Assembly (NCBI GenBank): GCA_027858965.1
Contig: JAQIBS010000025.1
Span: forward strand, 1-64,000
Reading direction: 5' to 3'
Source: Kiritimatiellia bacterium
Lineage (GTDB): Bacteria; Verrucomicrobiota; Kiritimatiellia; RFP12; UBA1067
DNA length: 64,000 bases
The notes under the pieces were generated by a model. It was not told the DNA's origin. It made no database searches and worked only from the letters and a program-made list of their open reading frames with translations. Numbering within the stretch: the first letter of the stretch is position 1; every line of letters starts with the position of its first letter. Of this stretch, positions 1 through 10,286 are shown piece by piece. The translations under genes and the position numbers were made by a program.

Positions 1-131
1 TTTGCGTCCTGCCACGTTAAGAGCGGCAACTCGATGGCCGTATCGCTCAGGAAATCATGCGCTCCAACAACAAACACTCCAAAAATCAACAATGCACAGT
101 TCAAAATTAGAATTGCTGACCTTATCCACAT
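1..131 (-). CDS. N-terminus of a CDS truncated by the window edge (MWIRSAILILNCALLIFGVFVVGAHDF...), signal/TM-like
   Basis: ATG at 131 on minus strand, open to the window edge, hydrophobic N-terminus. Confidence 0.4.
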   Translation of the reverse strand, partial: MWIRSAILILNCALLIFGVFVVGAHDFLSDTAIELPLLTWQDA

Positions 132-230
132 ACGAAATTACTCGTTGAAACACAGATCGCTTAGACTTTCACGAAGGGTAAAACAAACATATTTGAGTTA
201 AAACGTGTTATCGCAAAAAACAAAAAATTC

Positions 231-395
231 GTGATAGTTTAAGTGGTTAAAATTGTTAAAAAGGTTGAAATGGTTTCCACCATCCGCCTTTATGCACCCT
301 CCCGCATTCGCGCATAAGCGGGAGAAGCGCGTCCTACAAGAATTCGGCCCCTTTACCCGCTTCAACTTTTTTAACCTTCAACCCTTTTAACCAAC
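231..395 (+). repeat. Dispersed element with GTTGAAATGG/TTCAACC nonamer-like ends, copy 1
   Basis: gatagttYaagtggttaaaatYgttaaaaaggttgaaatggtttcc is shared in opposite orientation with 47662-47788. Confidence 0.65.
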
Positions 396-423
396 TCTCC
401 TATGCAACGCAAAGCGTTGTTGT

Positions 424-519
424 CTAAAGCTGCGGTGCCTAACACACAACGGGACATTTAGAGAGGCTGGTTTCGTACATCACAAGAGCTTAGTTTTTTT
501 CGGCGGAAAGCAGCTTTAG
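424..519 (-). repeat. 3'-end-associated repeat element, copy 1 (10-bp TIR CTAAAGCTGC/GCAGCTTTAG); adjoining palindrome at ~404-420
   Basis: Perfect terminal inverted repeat; right TIR contains the galM stop codon; internal boxes match the other copies. Confidence 0.6.
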
Positions 520-1637
520 TCTTTAACCGAAAACTTATAAATCGTTGTGGTCTTGTATTCCTCACCAGGCTTCAAAATAGTCGAGGGGAAGTTCTTCTGG
601 TTGGGAGAGTCAGGATAGTGTTGTGTTTCCAGACAAAGCCCGCTACGGAAAGAATAGGGTTTTCCAGACTTACCTGTAAGACAGCCGCTCAGAAAATTAC
701 CGCAGTAGAACTGAACACCAGGCTCGTCGGTATATGTTTCCATCACACGTCCGCTCTTCGGCTCACAAAGCACTGCAGCCAGGGTCATCCCACCAGTGCC
801 CTTATTCAGAACAAAGTTGTGATCATATCCATTACCATACTCCAGCTGCGTATTCTTCTGATTAATATCACGCCCGATCGGCTTGGAAGCTTTAAAATCA
901 AATGGAGTTCCCTTAACCGGACGAAACTCGCCAGTAGGGATAAGCGCGTCTGTTACAGGAGTAAAGGCATCAGCGTTGATCATCATCTCATGATCAACAA
1001 TAGACCCGGAACCTTCACCAGCCAAGTTGAAATAAGCGTGATTAGTCAGATTGACCGGAGTTGCCTTGTCGGTTGTTGCAAAATATGAAATCTTTAACTC
1101 ATTCTCATCTGTCAGAGTGTAGGTTACGGAGATATCAAGATTGCCAGGATAGCCCTCTTCACCATCATGTGACTTAAAAGTAAATACCACTGCATTAACA
1201 CCTTCAGTCTCTGCATTCCAGACCTGCTTATCAAAACCTATATTTCCACCATGCAAATGATTGACCCCGTTATTGGTTGCGAGTTCATACACCTTTCCGT
1301 CCAAAGTGAATTTGCCCTTGGCAATGCGGTTTCCGTAACGACCAACTACAGCGCCGAAGTAAGGACGATCCTGCGCATTAATATACCCTTCAACAGAGCT
1401 GTGACCAAGAATAACATCCGCCATCTTTCCGTTACGATCCGACACTTTTATCGCGGTGATACGAGCGCCATAATTGGTAAGACGCACCTCAACCCCGTTT
1501 TTATTGGTCAGACAGAATTCTTTTATCGAACTAAAATCCGATACCTTGATGCCCGAGGGAGCCTTACAGCCACAACAAGCCATCATACCTAAGACCCCTA
1601 GAAGGGCTAATTCGTTGATAATCGAAAAACTTTCCAT
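516..1637 (-). CDS. galM: Aldose 1-epimerase (galactose mutarotase), probable lipoprotein/exported
   Basis: NGVEVRLTNYGARI, GRYGNRIAKGKF, NHLHGG and NLTNHAYFNL motifs; likely start MESFSII (1637) rather than the longer ORF start; LGMMACCGC lipobox-like. Confidence 0.88.
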   Translation of the reverse strand: MESFSIINELALLGVLGMMACCGCKAPSGIKVSDFSSIKEFCLTNKNGVEVRLTNYGARITAIKVSDRNGKMADVILGHSSVEGYINAQDRPYFGAVVGRYGNRIAKGKFTLDGKVYELATNNGVNHLHGGNIGFDKQVWNAETEGVNAVVFTFKSHDGEEGYPGNLDISVTYTLTDENELKISYFATTDKATPVNLTNHAYFNLAGEGSGSIVDHEMMINADAFTPVTDALIPTGEFRPVKGTPFDFKASKPIGRDINQKNTQLEYGNGYDHNFVLNKGTGGMTLAAVLCEPKSGRVMETYTDEPGVQFYCGNFLSGCLTGKSGKPYSFRSGLCLETQHYPDSPNQKNFPSTILKPGEEYKTTTIYKFSVKD

Positions 1638-2070
1638 CTCTATTCTCCTATAGTAATTACACCCCTTGGGGACTGAATATATACGAGTAATTTTACCTGA
1701 GTTAATGGGCATTGTCCAATTGAATATCAGGCAAATGCTCTCACTTTTAACGCGTCCCCTACGGGAGGCACGTCCTGCACCTGATAATCCTCAACGACAC
1801 TCCAAAATTCTGGAGGGCATGCCTCTCCCGCCTATGCGCATACGCGTCAACCTAAGAGATGTTTCTCTTAACCAACCCGCGCAGCGGGTGACACACCCAT
1901 AGCCACGGGTTACAACCCGTGGAACTCAGTAAACAAAGCACATTCTAGCCCCCGCAGGGTGGCGACACAATCTTCTTCCGCACCCTGCGGGCGCTCATTA
2001 GAGGGAAACATGTTTACAGATTTGTTTATGTCCATAATTCTACATGAACGGGGAAGATAAAGTCCATGCT

Positions 2071-2188
2071 GAAAAACACGCAGTGTTTTCTCCTAATGCA
2101 GCAATGCGCATCACACAACTCAACAATGAATAAAACATGATCTCGCATATCACTCAAAGCAAGTCTGGTAGCGGATCCGCTGCATTAG
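2071..2188 (-). repeat. 3'-end-associated repeat element, copy 2 (TIR CTAATGCAGC/GCTGCATTAG at 2093-2102 and 2179-2188, plus AAAACACGCAGTGTTTT-like hairpin)
   Basis: Perfect 10-bp TIR; ends 1 bp from the oxidoreductase stop codon. Confidence 0.65.
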
Positions 2189-2189
2189 T

Positions 2190-4991
2190 TTAATACGCCC
2201 GGATCTCAAACACCCGTGCCGATGGGTCACCATAGGTGGCCTCAACTGTCAGACGCATTTTAGAAGCAATGATCGACTCAAAAGAGTGCACGCAATGGCG
2301 TTGAATATTGTCCTTAACGAATGCCATATCCACCCATTTTCCCTCTTTCAATATTGAAATTTTATAATCCTTTACGCACTCCTTTGGAACAGGAGCGGGA
2401 GGAAAACGAGCATTCAGCTCTGTATCAAATGTAAGCTGCACACTACTGAGCTTAACCGGCTTTTGAAAATCCAGTTCAATCCACTGCGGAAAGGGCTTCT
2501 CCTGATCTGATGCCCAGCAATGTTTTTCGCTACCAACAATGCGGGCAACGCCATCGATCACGTTCGCCGGGGAGTAGTTCTCTCTGATCTGAATTCCCGG
2601 TTCCAGATAGGCGGCATACTGCTGGGAGGCAACAACTGTCCATGTCCCGCGAGAGGCACTACCATAGGCGCGACACCCTTCAACACGCGCACTCTTCTTC
2701 AACTCCCACTCCAACCCATCTTTTTTCGGAATGAAGAACCACATAAACGGATCATCAACATCCGCATTGAAAACAAACTTCACATACCTGCGTCCAGGAG
2801 CTATGGTTTTCTCAGCCACTGCAATATCCTGCTTTGATGAAAAATCCTGATTCTCAGCTGCACCGCGAAGGTGCAGTTTCACTTTAAGAGGTTTATCAGT
2901 TGTGTTTATCAGTAGAAGTCGAACAGCTCCGACCTTTTTTTCAAGTCCATTCCTGAACATTACAGCACGTTCCATGTTCAACGAATGCCGTTTAGAGTCC
3001 GACTTATAGGTGCTCTTATCAAAGAGGTCATAGTTACGAACACTGGAAGCTGACACAATAGCTTTACAGGCAAGGTCGGCAGAGTCCTCGTTTTTCATCT
3101 CCGGAATATAGCAGTCGTCTTTCAACAGCTGCTGCTGCAAAACCTTGATATGTTTCTGAGCAATATTACGCGGTGTCCATGATTGCTTGATGCATATGGC
3201 AGAGGCTGTGCCTACAGCCTGTCCCAGAACCGACAATGTTGCCTGGACCCTGACAGTTCCAAGTGCAATATGAGTCACACTCGCATGCCTCCCGGCAAAA
3301 AGAAGGTTCTCTATGTTGACTGAATAAAGAGACCGGAAAGGAATACTGTAGAGCGGAACCCGTCCATCAAAATCATAGGGGCCATCCTTACCAGAGTGAA
3401 TACCTTTAGGATTATGTACATCCAGACTCCAGCCACCGTAGCCAATACGGTCATCAAACATAGTTCCCGCCTCAGCATCCTGCTGCTTCAAAATATAATC
3501 ACCTATCAAACGCCGTGTTTCGCGGCGGGCATCAATATAGGGAACATAGGTCAGCTTATAATTTCTGGCATCATCCTTATAATCCGAGTACTGCTTGATC
3601 CAGTTCCAATAGGCAAAAACAATCCGGATCAGCTCGTCACGGGCCAGCTCCGGTTCTTCCAGATCATCAAATGTGCCGGGATGCTCCATCCACCACTGAC
3701 CACTCTGAAAACCGCGTGGCTTTCTATGAAACTGATCCGGCGGAAGTAGCTTAACCGCCCATGGCGGCATTGTGTATTCAACAGGACGTCCCTCATTCTG
3801 CGCCCGGTAACCACAGGCCAGATTACCCATCACACAGCCACTCATAGTAATTTTATCGGCAGTTTCCGGCGCAGCGCTTTCACCGAATTCGCTGCTTGCC
3901 TCGCGACCAAAACGATACTTCGCCCCGGCAAAAAATCCCACCCATCCATCACCGGTGCAATCTATAAACATCTTTGCCGTAAAACGCTTACGGACCAGCG
4001 TCAATGTATTGACAGATATAACCGATTTGATCGTAGTCTTATCTTTCATCTCCGCATCAATCACGCGGCTGTTATAAAAGACCTTGAGGTTAGGCTCTGC
4101 ATCCGCCAACTGCTGATAGGCGGCACTCATCTTATGCTGCCCGTTCTTGACGCGAATCAAATTTGCCTCTTCAACAATACCTGTCTCACGTGCATTGGGC
4201 TTAGAAACGCTGGCTCCATCGGTACCCACACCCAATTCAATACTGGAGTTGCCTCCCAATACAGGCCGGTCCTGAATCAAAGCAGTCTTTGCACCTCCCC
4301 GGGCGGCAGAGATAGCCGCAGAGCAACCGGCCGTCCCAGCACCCACCACAATCACATCAAAATCACCGCCGGCTGTTACATCCAGTGAAATTCCCGTCAG
4401 ACGGGCACGTTCCTTCTGACACTTTGCATAGTCATCCGGTGGTTGATAACCGACATCGGTTGTCAACACCAGCGCATCACAACGGGCAAATGCTCCGGTG
4501 AGATCTTTCAATGCCAGTGTGTTCTCGCCCTGCTTGAGGTTAACATCACCAACCAGCTCCCAGCCCCATTTTTCTTTTTTAGCACACCCAAGAATCTTTT
4601 CTCCCTGTTTGCCGTTAACCGCAATGCAAAACTTACCAGGTGAGTGCGCTGGAACCCAGTTCTTTGTTCGCGCCCAGACGCGCCAGCTTCCCTCCTTATC
4701 AATATTGATCTTTGTGGTAGCATCGGCAATAGGCTCACAGATGCCGACTGCCAGCAGATAAGCAGATCCCATCTTATGCACAAACTGCGTATCAAGTTTC
4801 CAAGCTCCATAGCTGTCAAAATCTTCCGCTTCCACCCAAAGATAACCGGGAACCACCATTTCGAGTTCCTGTTTCGGTTTGCGAAAACCATCAACCCCCG
4901 CGAGAGTACCTGCCACAGGCTTCTCGGCAACATCCGCACCAAAAGCCGCTGCCGTTATCATTACCATCACAATTATTTTGATACATTTCAT
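2190..4991 (-). CDS. Secreted FAD-dependent oxidoreductase with CBM-like N-terminus and F5/8-type (discoidin-like) C-terminus
   Basis: DFDVIVVGAGTAGCSAAISAARGGAKTALIQDRPVLGGNSS FAD motif; C-terminal NVIDG...WASDQEKPFPQWIELDF discoidin-like. Confidence 0.85.
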   Translation of the reverse strand: MKCIKIIVMVMITAAAFGADVAEKPVAGTLAGVDGFRKPKQELEMVVPGYLWVEAEDFDSYGAWKLDTQFVHKMGSAYLLAVGICEPIADATTKINIDKEGSWRVWARTKNWVPAHSPGKFCIAVNGKQGEKILGCAKKEKWGWELVGDVNLKQGENTLALKDLTGAFARCDALVLTTDVGYQPPDDYAKCQKERARLTGISLDVTAGGDFDVIVVGAGTAGCSAAISAARGGAKTALIQDRPVLGGNSSIELGVGTDGASVSKPNARETGIVEEANLIRVKNGQHKMSAAYQQLADAEPNLKVFYNSRVIDAEMKDKTTIKSVISVNTLTLVRKRFTAKMFIDCTGDGWVGFFAGAKYRFGREASSEFGESAAPETADKITMSGCVMGNLACGYRAQNEGRPVEYTMPPWAVKLLPPDQFHRKPRGFQSGQWWMEHPGTFDDLEEPELARDELIRIVFAYWNWIKQYSDYKDDARNYKLTYVPYIDARRETRRLIGDYILKQQDAEAGTMFDDRIGYGGWSLDVHNPKGIHSGKDGPYDFDGRVPLYSIPFRSLYSVNIENLLFAGRHASVTHIALGTVRVQATLSVLGQAVGTASAICIKQSWTPRNIAQKHIKVLQQQLLKDDCYIPEMKNEDSADLACKAIVSASSVRNYDLFDKSTYKSDSKRHSLNMERAVMFRNGLEKKVGAVRLLLINTTDKPLKVKLHLRGAAENQDFSSKQDIAVAEKTIAPGRRYVKFVFNADVDDPFMWFFIPKKDGLEWELKKSARVEGCRAYGSASRGTWTVVASQQYAAYLEPGIQIRENYSPANVIDGVARIVGSEKHCWASDQEKPFPQWIELDFQKPVKLSSVQLTFDTELNARFPPAPVPKECVKDYKISILKEGKWVDMAFVKDNIQRHCVHSFESIIASKMRLTVEATYGDPSARVFEIRAY

Positions 4992-5060
4992 ACTTTATTC
5001 CTTTTTTCCTTAAATACGCGACCCCTCCGGGAGGCACATCCTACAACTAACTCGTTTATC

Positions 5061-6995
5061 CTAGTACTGCATCCCATGACGTGTACGAACCATCTCCGGC
5101 GGTATCTCCTGAATGAACCGCGAGGGTTTGCAATACAGCACACCCCCATCACGCATGCGACGCATGCGGGGTGACATCAAAGCCAGTTCATTCATGGCAC
5201 GGGTAACAGCCACATAAAAGAGACGTCGCTCCTCGCGATCATCCTCATTTTCACCAATGGCCCGGGCAGAAGGAAACATTCCCTCGGCGGTCCACACAAT
5301 AAAGACCACCGGCCACTCCAGCCCCTTGGCCTGATGCACCGTGCTGAGATGAATCTTATCCTCATCGCTGCGGGCATCTACATCAAACTGATGATCAATA
5401 TTAGTCAGAAGTGCCACCTCCTGCAAAAAATCTTCAAGCTTATGCGCTTTCATGATCTGCAATGCCAACTCGTCGATATCTTCTTCGCGCTTCTCGGCAT
5501 TATCATAGGTACGATAAAGATGATCCTTATAAAAGGCCTCACAAAATCCTTTGATAACCTCACCGCCAACCTCTGAAACACTCTGCGCATAGCTTATCTC
5601 GAGGAAATCATTAATTGCCTCCCACTGCTTAAGAGCAGCAGGGCGCAAACTTTTCAACAGAATCTCCCTTTGATCGGCATCACCTAATTCAAAAGAGCCA
5701 CCCAGCTTCTTCCACAGACGTTCGGCGGTCTTTTTTCCCACGCCACTCAACAAACAGATTAAACGGGAAAAAGCAATAAAATCACGCTTGTTGATGATCA
5801 ATTGCAACAGAGATAAAACATCCTTAATGTGTGCCTGTTCAAACACACTGATGCCTGATGTAATAGAGTATGGTATGCCATTGCGGCCCAGAATCATCTG
5901 CATCTCAATAGAGTGAAAATGCGCACGGTAGAGAATCACCATTTCGTTGAGCTTATAACCATCCTCCTGATAACGGTGAATCATAGAGAGAACACTCATG
6001 GACTGCTCATCTCCATCGCGCACAAAACAAACCTGTGGCTTATTTCTTGAGGGTCTGGTAGGACGCAAGGTCTTTTGAAACTGCTCCGGGTTACCTTTAA
6101 TGCTCTCATTGGCCACATCCAGAATTTCAGGCACGCTGCGATAGTTCTGCTCCAATTTTACGATCTTGCAATCCTGCCAACGATCAGGAAAATTCATGAT
6201 GTTTTTAAAATCCGCTCCACGCCAGGAGTAGATGCACTGAAAATCGTCACCCACCGCCATCACATTCCGATTTCCGGCGGCTAAAATATCAACAATTTCA
6301 GCCTGAATCATATTGGTGTCCTGATACTCATCCACCAGCACATGCTTAAACTGTTTTTGATAATGTGCGCGGACATCTGGACACTCTTTCAAAAGACGCA
6401 AGCCATTCACCAGCAGGTCATCAAAGTCCATGACCTCCATTTCGCGTTTACGTTTTCCATAGAGATTAACAACTTCCACAGCATCGCCCTTCATATCATC
6501 GGGGATACCGGCGGCATCTTCAACAATCTCATCAATATCTTTAGACGAGTTGGCCGCTTCGCTGATCCATGATCCGACAATATCCTTTTTAGGGAACTCC
6601 TTCACATCGGAGACACACTCTTTGATACAGCTGTCGATTAGAGAGCGCGAGTCATCCTGATCCATAATCCGGAACCAGGGCTTATAAGCCAGCTTGTGGC
6701 CGAAACGACGCAGAAAACGGTTGCAGATATGATGAAAGGTTCCGCTCCAGAGTTCGCCGACACTGCCACCGGATATCTCACGCGCCCTCTCAAGCATCTC
6801 ACTGGCCGCACGGTTGGTGAATGTCAGAAGGAGAATGTTCTCAGGATCAACCCCCTTCTCCATAAGATAGGCAACCCGGTAAACCAGAGTACGGGTCTTG
6901 CCGGTACCAGCAGCGGCCAGCACCAACAGAGGTCCATCATTGGCTGTGGAAGCCTCACACTGCTCTTCATTCAAAAGTTTCGCAAAATCAATCAT
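5061..6995 (-). CDS. UvrD/PcrA-family ATP-dependent DNA helicase
   Basis: GPLLVLAAAGTGKTRTL Walker A, DEYQDTN, VGDDFQCIYSWRGAD, LSTVHQAKGLEW, RLFYVAVTRA motifs. Confidence 0.95.
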   Translation of the reverse strand: MIDFAKLLNEEQCEASTANDGPLLVLAAAGTGKTRTLVYRVAYLMEKGVDPENILLLTFTNRAASEMLERAREISGGSVGELWSGTFHHICNRFLRRFGHKLAYKPWFRIMDQDDSRSLIDSCIKECVSDVKEFPKKDIVGSWISEAANSSKDIDEIVEDAAGIPDDMKGDAVEVVNLYGKRKREMEVMDFDDLLVNGLRLLKECPDVRAHYQKQFKHVLVDEYQDTNMIQAEIVDILAAGNRNVMAVGDDFQCIYSWRGADFKNIMNFPDRWQDCKIVKLEQNYRSVPEILDVANESIKGNPEQFQKTLRPTRPSRNKPQVCFVRDGDEQSMSVLSMIHRYQEDGYKLNEMVILYRAHFHSIEMQMILGRNGIPYSITSGISVFEQAHIKDVLSLLQLIINKRDFIAFSRLICLLSGVGKKTAERLWKKLGGSFELGDADQREILLKSLRPAALKQWEAINDFLEISYAQSVSEVGGEVIKGFCEAFYKDHLYRTYDNAEKREEDIDELALQIMKAHKLEDFLQEVALLTNIDHQFDVDARSDEDKIHLSTVHQAKGLEWPVVFIVWTAEGMFPSARAIGENEDDREERRLFYVAVTRAMNELALMSPRMRRMRDGGVLYCKPSRFIQEIPPEMVRTRHGMQY

Positions 6996-7172
6996 TCAAT
7001 AATTCCAGATTTACATATAGTTAAGGGGGAAATTGTGATTGTAATGATATCATGGACGGTGAATTTATTGAACCACGAATAACACGAATTACAGGAATGA
7101 TAATTTCTTTGGATTTTCCCGCCGGTCGCGGCTAATTTTCTGCATTACTGATGAAAGCATCTGAAATTGCTG

Positions 7173-7922
7173 CTAAATTGTGTGATCCGTCAGACGCGCA
7201 ACCAGATCCTTGAAACGGCCACGCAGAATTGACAGGTCGGAATCAACTGCCTGAACCGAAAACCCTTTTACCTTGAGGGCCTCCACCTCGGTGTCGTTCC
7301 GATTTAACAAACCTGCCTGCCTGCCATTTACAGCCGCTGCCTTGGCAACAGTTTCAAGACACTCCTCATAACTAAGAGAAGATTCAAAAGCCTTAAGATC
7401 AAGATTGAGATCGGCGGGTCCTACAAACAACACATCCACTCCATCCACCGCTGCAATTTCGTACACATTAGAGACCGCCTGAGCACTCTCGATCTGAGTA
7501 AAAATCAACGGATCAACCGAGGAACCTGAAAGATCAAAGCCGTAATCGCAGGCACGGACCGAACGCGAGTACCCACGCATACCGCGCGGAGGAAAACGTG
7601 AAGCTCTCACGACAGCCTGTGCCTGTTCCGCAGTGTCGACATGAGGCACCATTATGCCGTCTGCTCCCCAATCAAGCACTCGCTGAATAAGGTCAGAATG
7701 CGGCGCACCAATGCGGACAATCACTGCGGTGGGTGTGCCGCGTAACGCTTGCAGTACCTGAAAAAGTGCCGACTCTCCAACGGCTCCATGTTCAAGATCG
7801 ATAAGCAGCCAGTCAAAGCCGCATAGTCCGGCAAGTTCGGCAATCACGGGTGATCCCATTGAAAGCCATGTACCAAGTTGAAAACTGTTGGAACGAAATT
7901 TCTCAAGTGTATTTATATTCAT
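7173..7922 (-). CDS. HpcH/HpaI aldolase family protein (2-keto-3-deoxy-sugar-acid aldolase type)
   Basis: GTWLSMGSPVIAELAGLCGFDWLLIDLEHG, VPHVDTAEQAQ, FPPRGMRG, LFVGPADL motifs. Confidence 0.9.
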   Translation of the reverse strand: MNINTLEKFRSNSFQLGTWLSMGSPVIAELAGLCGFDWLLIDLEHGAVGESALFQVLQALRGTPTAVIVRIGAPHSDLIQRVLDWGADGIMVPHVDTAEQAQAVVRASRFPPRGMRGYSRSVRACDYGFDLSGSSVDPLIFTQIESAQAVSNVYEIAAVDGVDVLFVGPADLNLDLKAFESSLSYEECLETVAKAAAVNGRQAGLLNRNDTEVEALKVKGFSVQAVDSDLSILRGRFKDLVARLTDHTI

Positions 7923-8086
7923 TTTTAAGTCCTTTGTTAAAAAATATCACAAGCATCCATCAGTCTTCGCCCACAGAGCGGGGCTACGCCCAGACAAGAA
8001 GGATGCAGGAGTTCAGGTGTTTAGACTGTTAGGCATTTAGCAACTCTCTTTGTGTTCTTTGTGCTCTTTCGTGGATAATATTTTTT

Positions 8087-9199
8087 TTATTTCAAAATTG
8101 AAAGATTACAATTTTCAGTAAGCCCACGTAAAGCGATCTGAATTCTCGCACGGGTAAAGCTCTCGAGGTCGGAACCATTGCTGCCGGAACCGATCAGATA
8201 AAACTGATCACCACGGGTGAAATACTCGGCACCGATACGGATCACAGCTTTGACCAGCATATTGCGCAGCAAATGCAGCCAGAACCTACGCATATAGTTT
8301 TCCGGTAAAGATCGCACCTCGGAGTAACCAGCGAATGCGTATTCCAACACGGGAGCATCATAAAAACACGCCAGCAGGGAGAGATCGTCCATCGGATCAC
8401 CGGAAATTGTATCATCCCAATCAATAAAGGCCTCAACTCGATCACAGCTGCCGAGAATATTCCACAATGCAAAATCTTTATGAACAAGACACCCCTGCTC
8501 CAAATCAAGCAAAACATCCTGATGGGCAATAGCCGCAGAGATGGCATCAGTTTCAGATTCCGAAAGAAAACTACGGGATTTTAAAAAATCAAGATGACGC
8601 TGAAGGTTAAGCAGAAAATAACTGCGGTAAAAGCTGTGAACTCCCCTCAGTCGCTTTTCCGTATGCGCTTCAGATGCACTGAAAGGCCCGAAGCCTGACG
8701 GTTTAAGCTCCTGCCAGCGGGCTATAGATGCACCTAGTGAACGTCCGATGCTTCCCCATACGAGATCGCCCTTCTTTGCATGAAAATTCAAATCGGCATA
8801 CGGAATGTATTCCAGCACCTGCCAGGCAAAAGGAGTTTGTGTACGATCACAGTCACAGGCCAGAACGCGTGGAACGGGAATGTCAAAACGAAGCAGTTCG
8901 GAGTAAACAAGAGATTCAACATCGAAATAATTGTCGTTCTCTGGACCATCTTCCGTACGTACAAAAGCTTCAAATGCGTCTATAGTCAACTTGAAGGTAC
9001 GATGATTACCTTGTCCGTTAGCCGGTGAAAGAGAGATCGATAGTCCCGAAAAATATTGTTTGAGCACAGGAAGAAGCTGATCTGCTATGGCATTTTCCCG
9101 ACCTTGCGCCTCGTCAGTACCATGAAAGGCAGCTGCCCGGTCACATTTCCAATAGTAAATATCGGTACGATCTTGAGATATGGGTGATGATATAGTCAT
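8087..9199 (-). CDS. Aminoglycoside phosphotransferase-family kinase
   Basis: LVHKDFALWNILG (Brenner-like) and FIDWDDTISGDPMDDL motifs. Confidence 0.75.
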   Translation of the reverse strand: MTISSPISQDRTDIYYWKCDRAAAFHGTDEAQGRENAIADQLLPVLKQYFSGLSISLSPANGQGNHRTFKLTIDAFEAFVRTEDGPENDNYFDVESLVYSELLRFDIPVPRVLACDCDRTQTPFAWQVLEYIPYADLNFHAKKGDLVWGSIGRSLGASIARWQELKPSGFGPFSASEAHTEKRLRGVHSFYRSYFLLNLQRHLDFLKSRSFLSESETDAISAAIAHQDVLLDLEQGCLVHKDFALWNILGSCDRVEAFIDWDDTISGDPMDDLSLLACFYDAPVLEYAFAGYSEVRSLPENYMRRFWLHLLRNMLVKAVIRIGAEYFTRGDQFYLIGSGSNGSDLESFTRARIQIALRGLTENCNLSILK

Positions 9200-9230
9200 A
9201 ATTTAATTCTACAATTCTGATAAATACACC

Positions 9231-9288
9231 TGTAGGCCGGGTGCCCCACCCGGCGAAACCAACGTCCGGTGAGGGCACCGGGCCTACA
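9231..9288. repeat. Imperfect inverted repeat TGTAGGCCGGGTGCCCC...AGGGCACCGGGCCTACA
   Basis: ~17-bp arms with about 2 mismatches in the intergenic space upstream of the kinase gene. Confidence 0.6.
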
Positions 9289-9329
9289 GACCCGGCCCTG
9301 CGGGATTTTTAAGGACCAATCCCGTAGGA

Positions 9330-10286
9330 TTAGTCATCTGATTCGGCATCTTCCGCATCGGGATTATCCACAGGACGAAAACGCCAGCAGGCGGCACAGA
9401 GACTGCCCACCAGAGTATGAAAAACGCTGGAGAATACGGCGGGAGATCCCGTCATTGCCGAAAAATGCTGCTGAGCCAACACCATGGCCAGACCTGAATT
9501 CTGCATTCCCACTTCAATCGAGACAGTCCGCGCAAAAATTTTCGGCTGTCGCATAATTCGCACAACACCGTAACCAATCAGAAAACCAATTGAATGAAGC
9601 AGAAAACTGGCAAGAGCCAGCAGCCTCCACTCTCCTCGAATGGTGTCCACATTCCTTGCGACTATACTGCCGGCAATAAACACGATAGCCAGCACAGCAA
9701 CGGCCGGCCCCACTTGATTAACCTTTTGGGAGACACGTGGAAAACGATAGTTGATATAAATTCCAAGAAGAACGGGTATCAACACGACCAGCAAGGTTGA
9801 CTTAAAAATGCCCCATGCGTCCACAGGCACATATTGCCCGGCCAGAAGATCGGTGAGGAGCGGAGTCATGACCGTGGCAAGCAGGGTCGAAACCATAGTG
9901 AGAACCACAGAGAGGGCCACATTGGCCCGGGCGAGAAAGGCGACAAGATTTGAGGCAGTCCCACCGGGACAACAACCAACAAGAATCAACCCCACTGCGA
10001 ATTCGGGACGCAGACCGAGCAGTTTGGCAATGGCGTAAGCTGTCAGCGGCATAACCGTGTATTGCAAAACAACACCAATAGCCACAGCCAGGGGTTTCTT
10101 CATAATTCCCTTGAAATCAGAGGCATGCAGAGTAAGCCCCATCCCCAGCATTACAAGCGAGAGTGCCCCACGAATCCAGGGACCATCAAACCAGGAAAAA
10201 CTTTCAGGCACGACAAACGCGAACCCGGAGGCACCTATGACCCAGACAGCATAGAGATTGGTAAACCAGAAAAGAATCTTTTTCAC
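9330..10286 (-). CDS. Bile acid:sodium symporter (BASS) family transporter, GTG start
   Basis: Multi-TM, LVMLGMGLTLHASDF, LVGCCPGGTASNLVAFLARANVALSV, SIEVGMQNSGLA; GTG overlaps the upstream TAG by one base (TAGTG). Confidence 0.92.
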   Translation of the reverse strand: MKKILFWFTNLYAVWVIGASGFAFVVPESFSWFDGPWIRGALSLVMLGMGLTLHASDFKGIMKKPLAVAIGVVLQYTVMPLTAYAIAKLLGLRPEFAVGLILVGCCPGGTASNLVAFLARANVALSVVLTMVSTLLATVMTPLLTDLLAGQYVPVDAWGIFKSTLLVVLIPVLLGIYINYRFPRVSQKVNQVGPAVAVLAIVFIAGSIVARNVDTIRGEWRLLALASFLLHSIGFLIGYGVVRIMRQPKIFARTVSIEVGMQNSGLAMVLAQQHFSAMTGSPAVFSSVFHTLVGSLCAACWRFRPVDNPDAEDAESDD

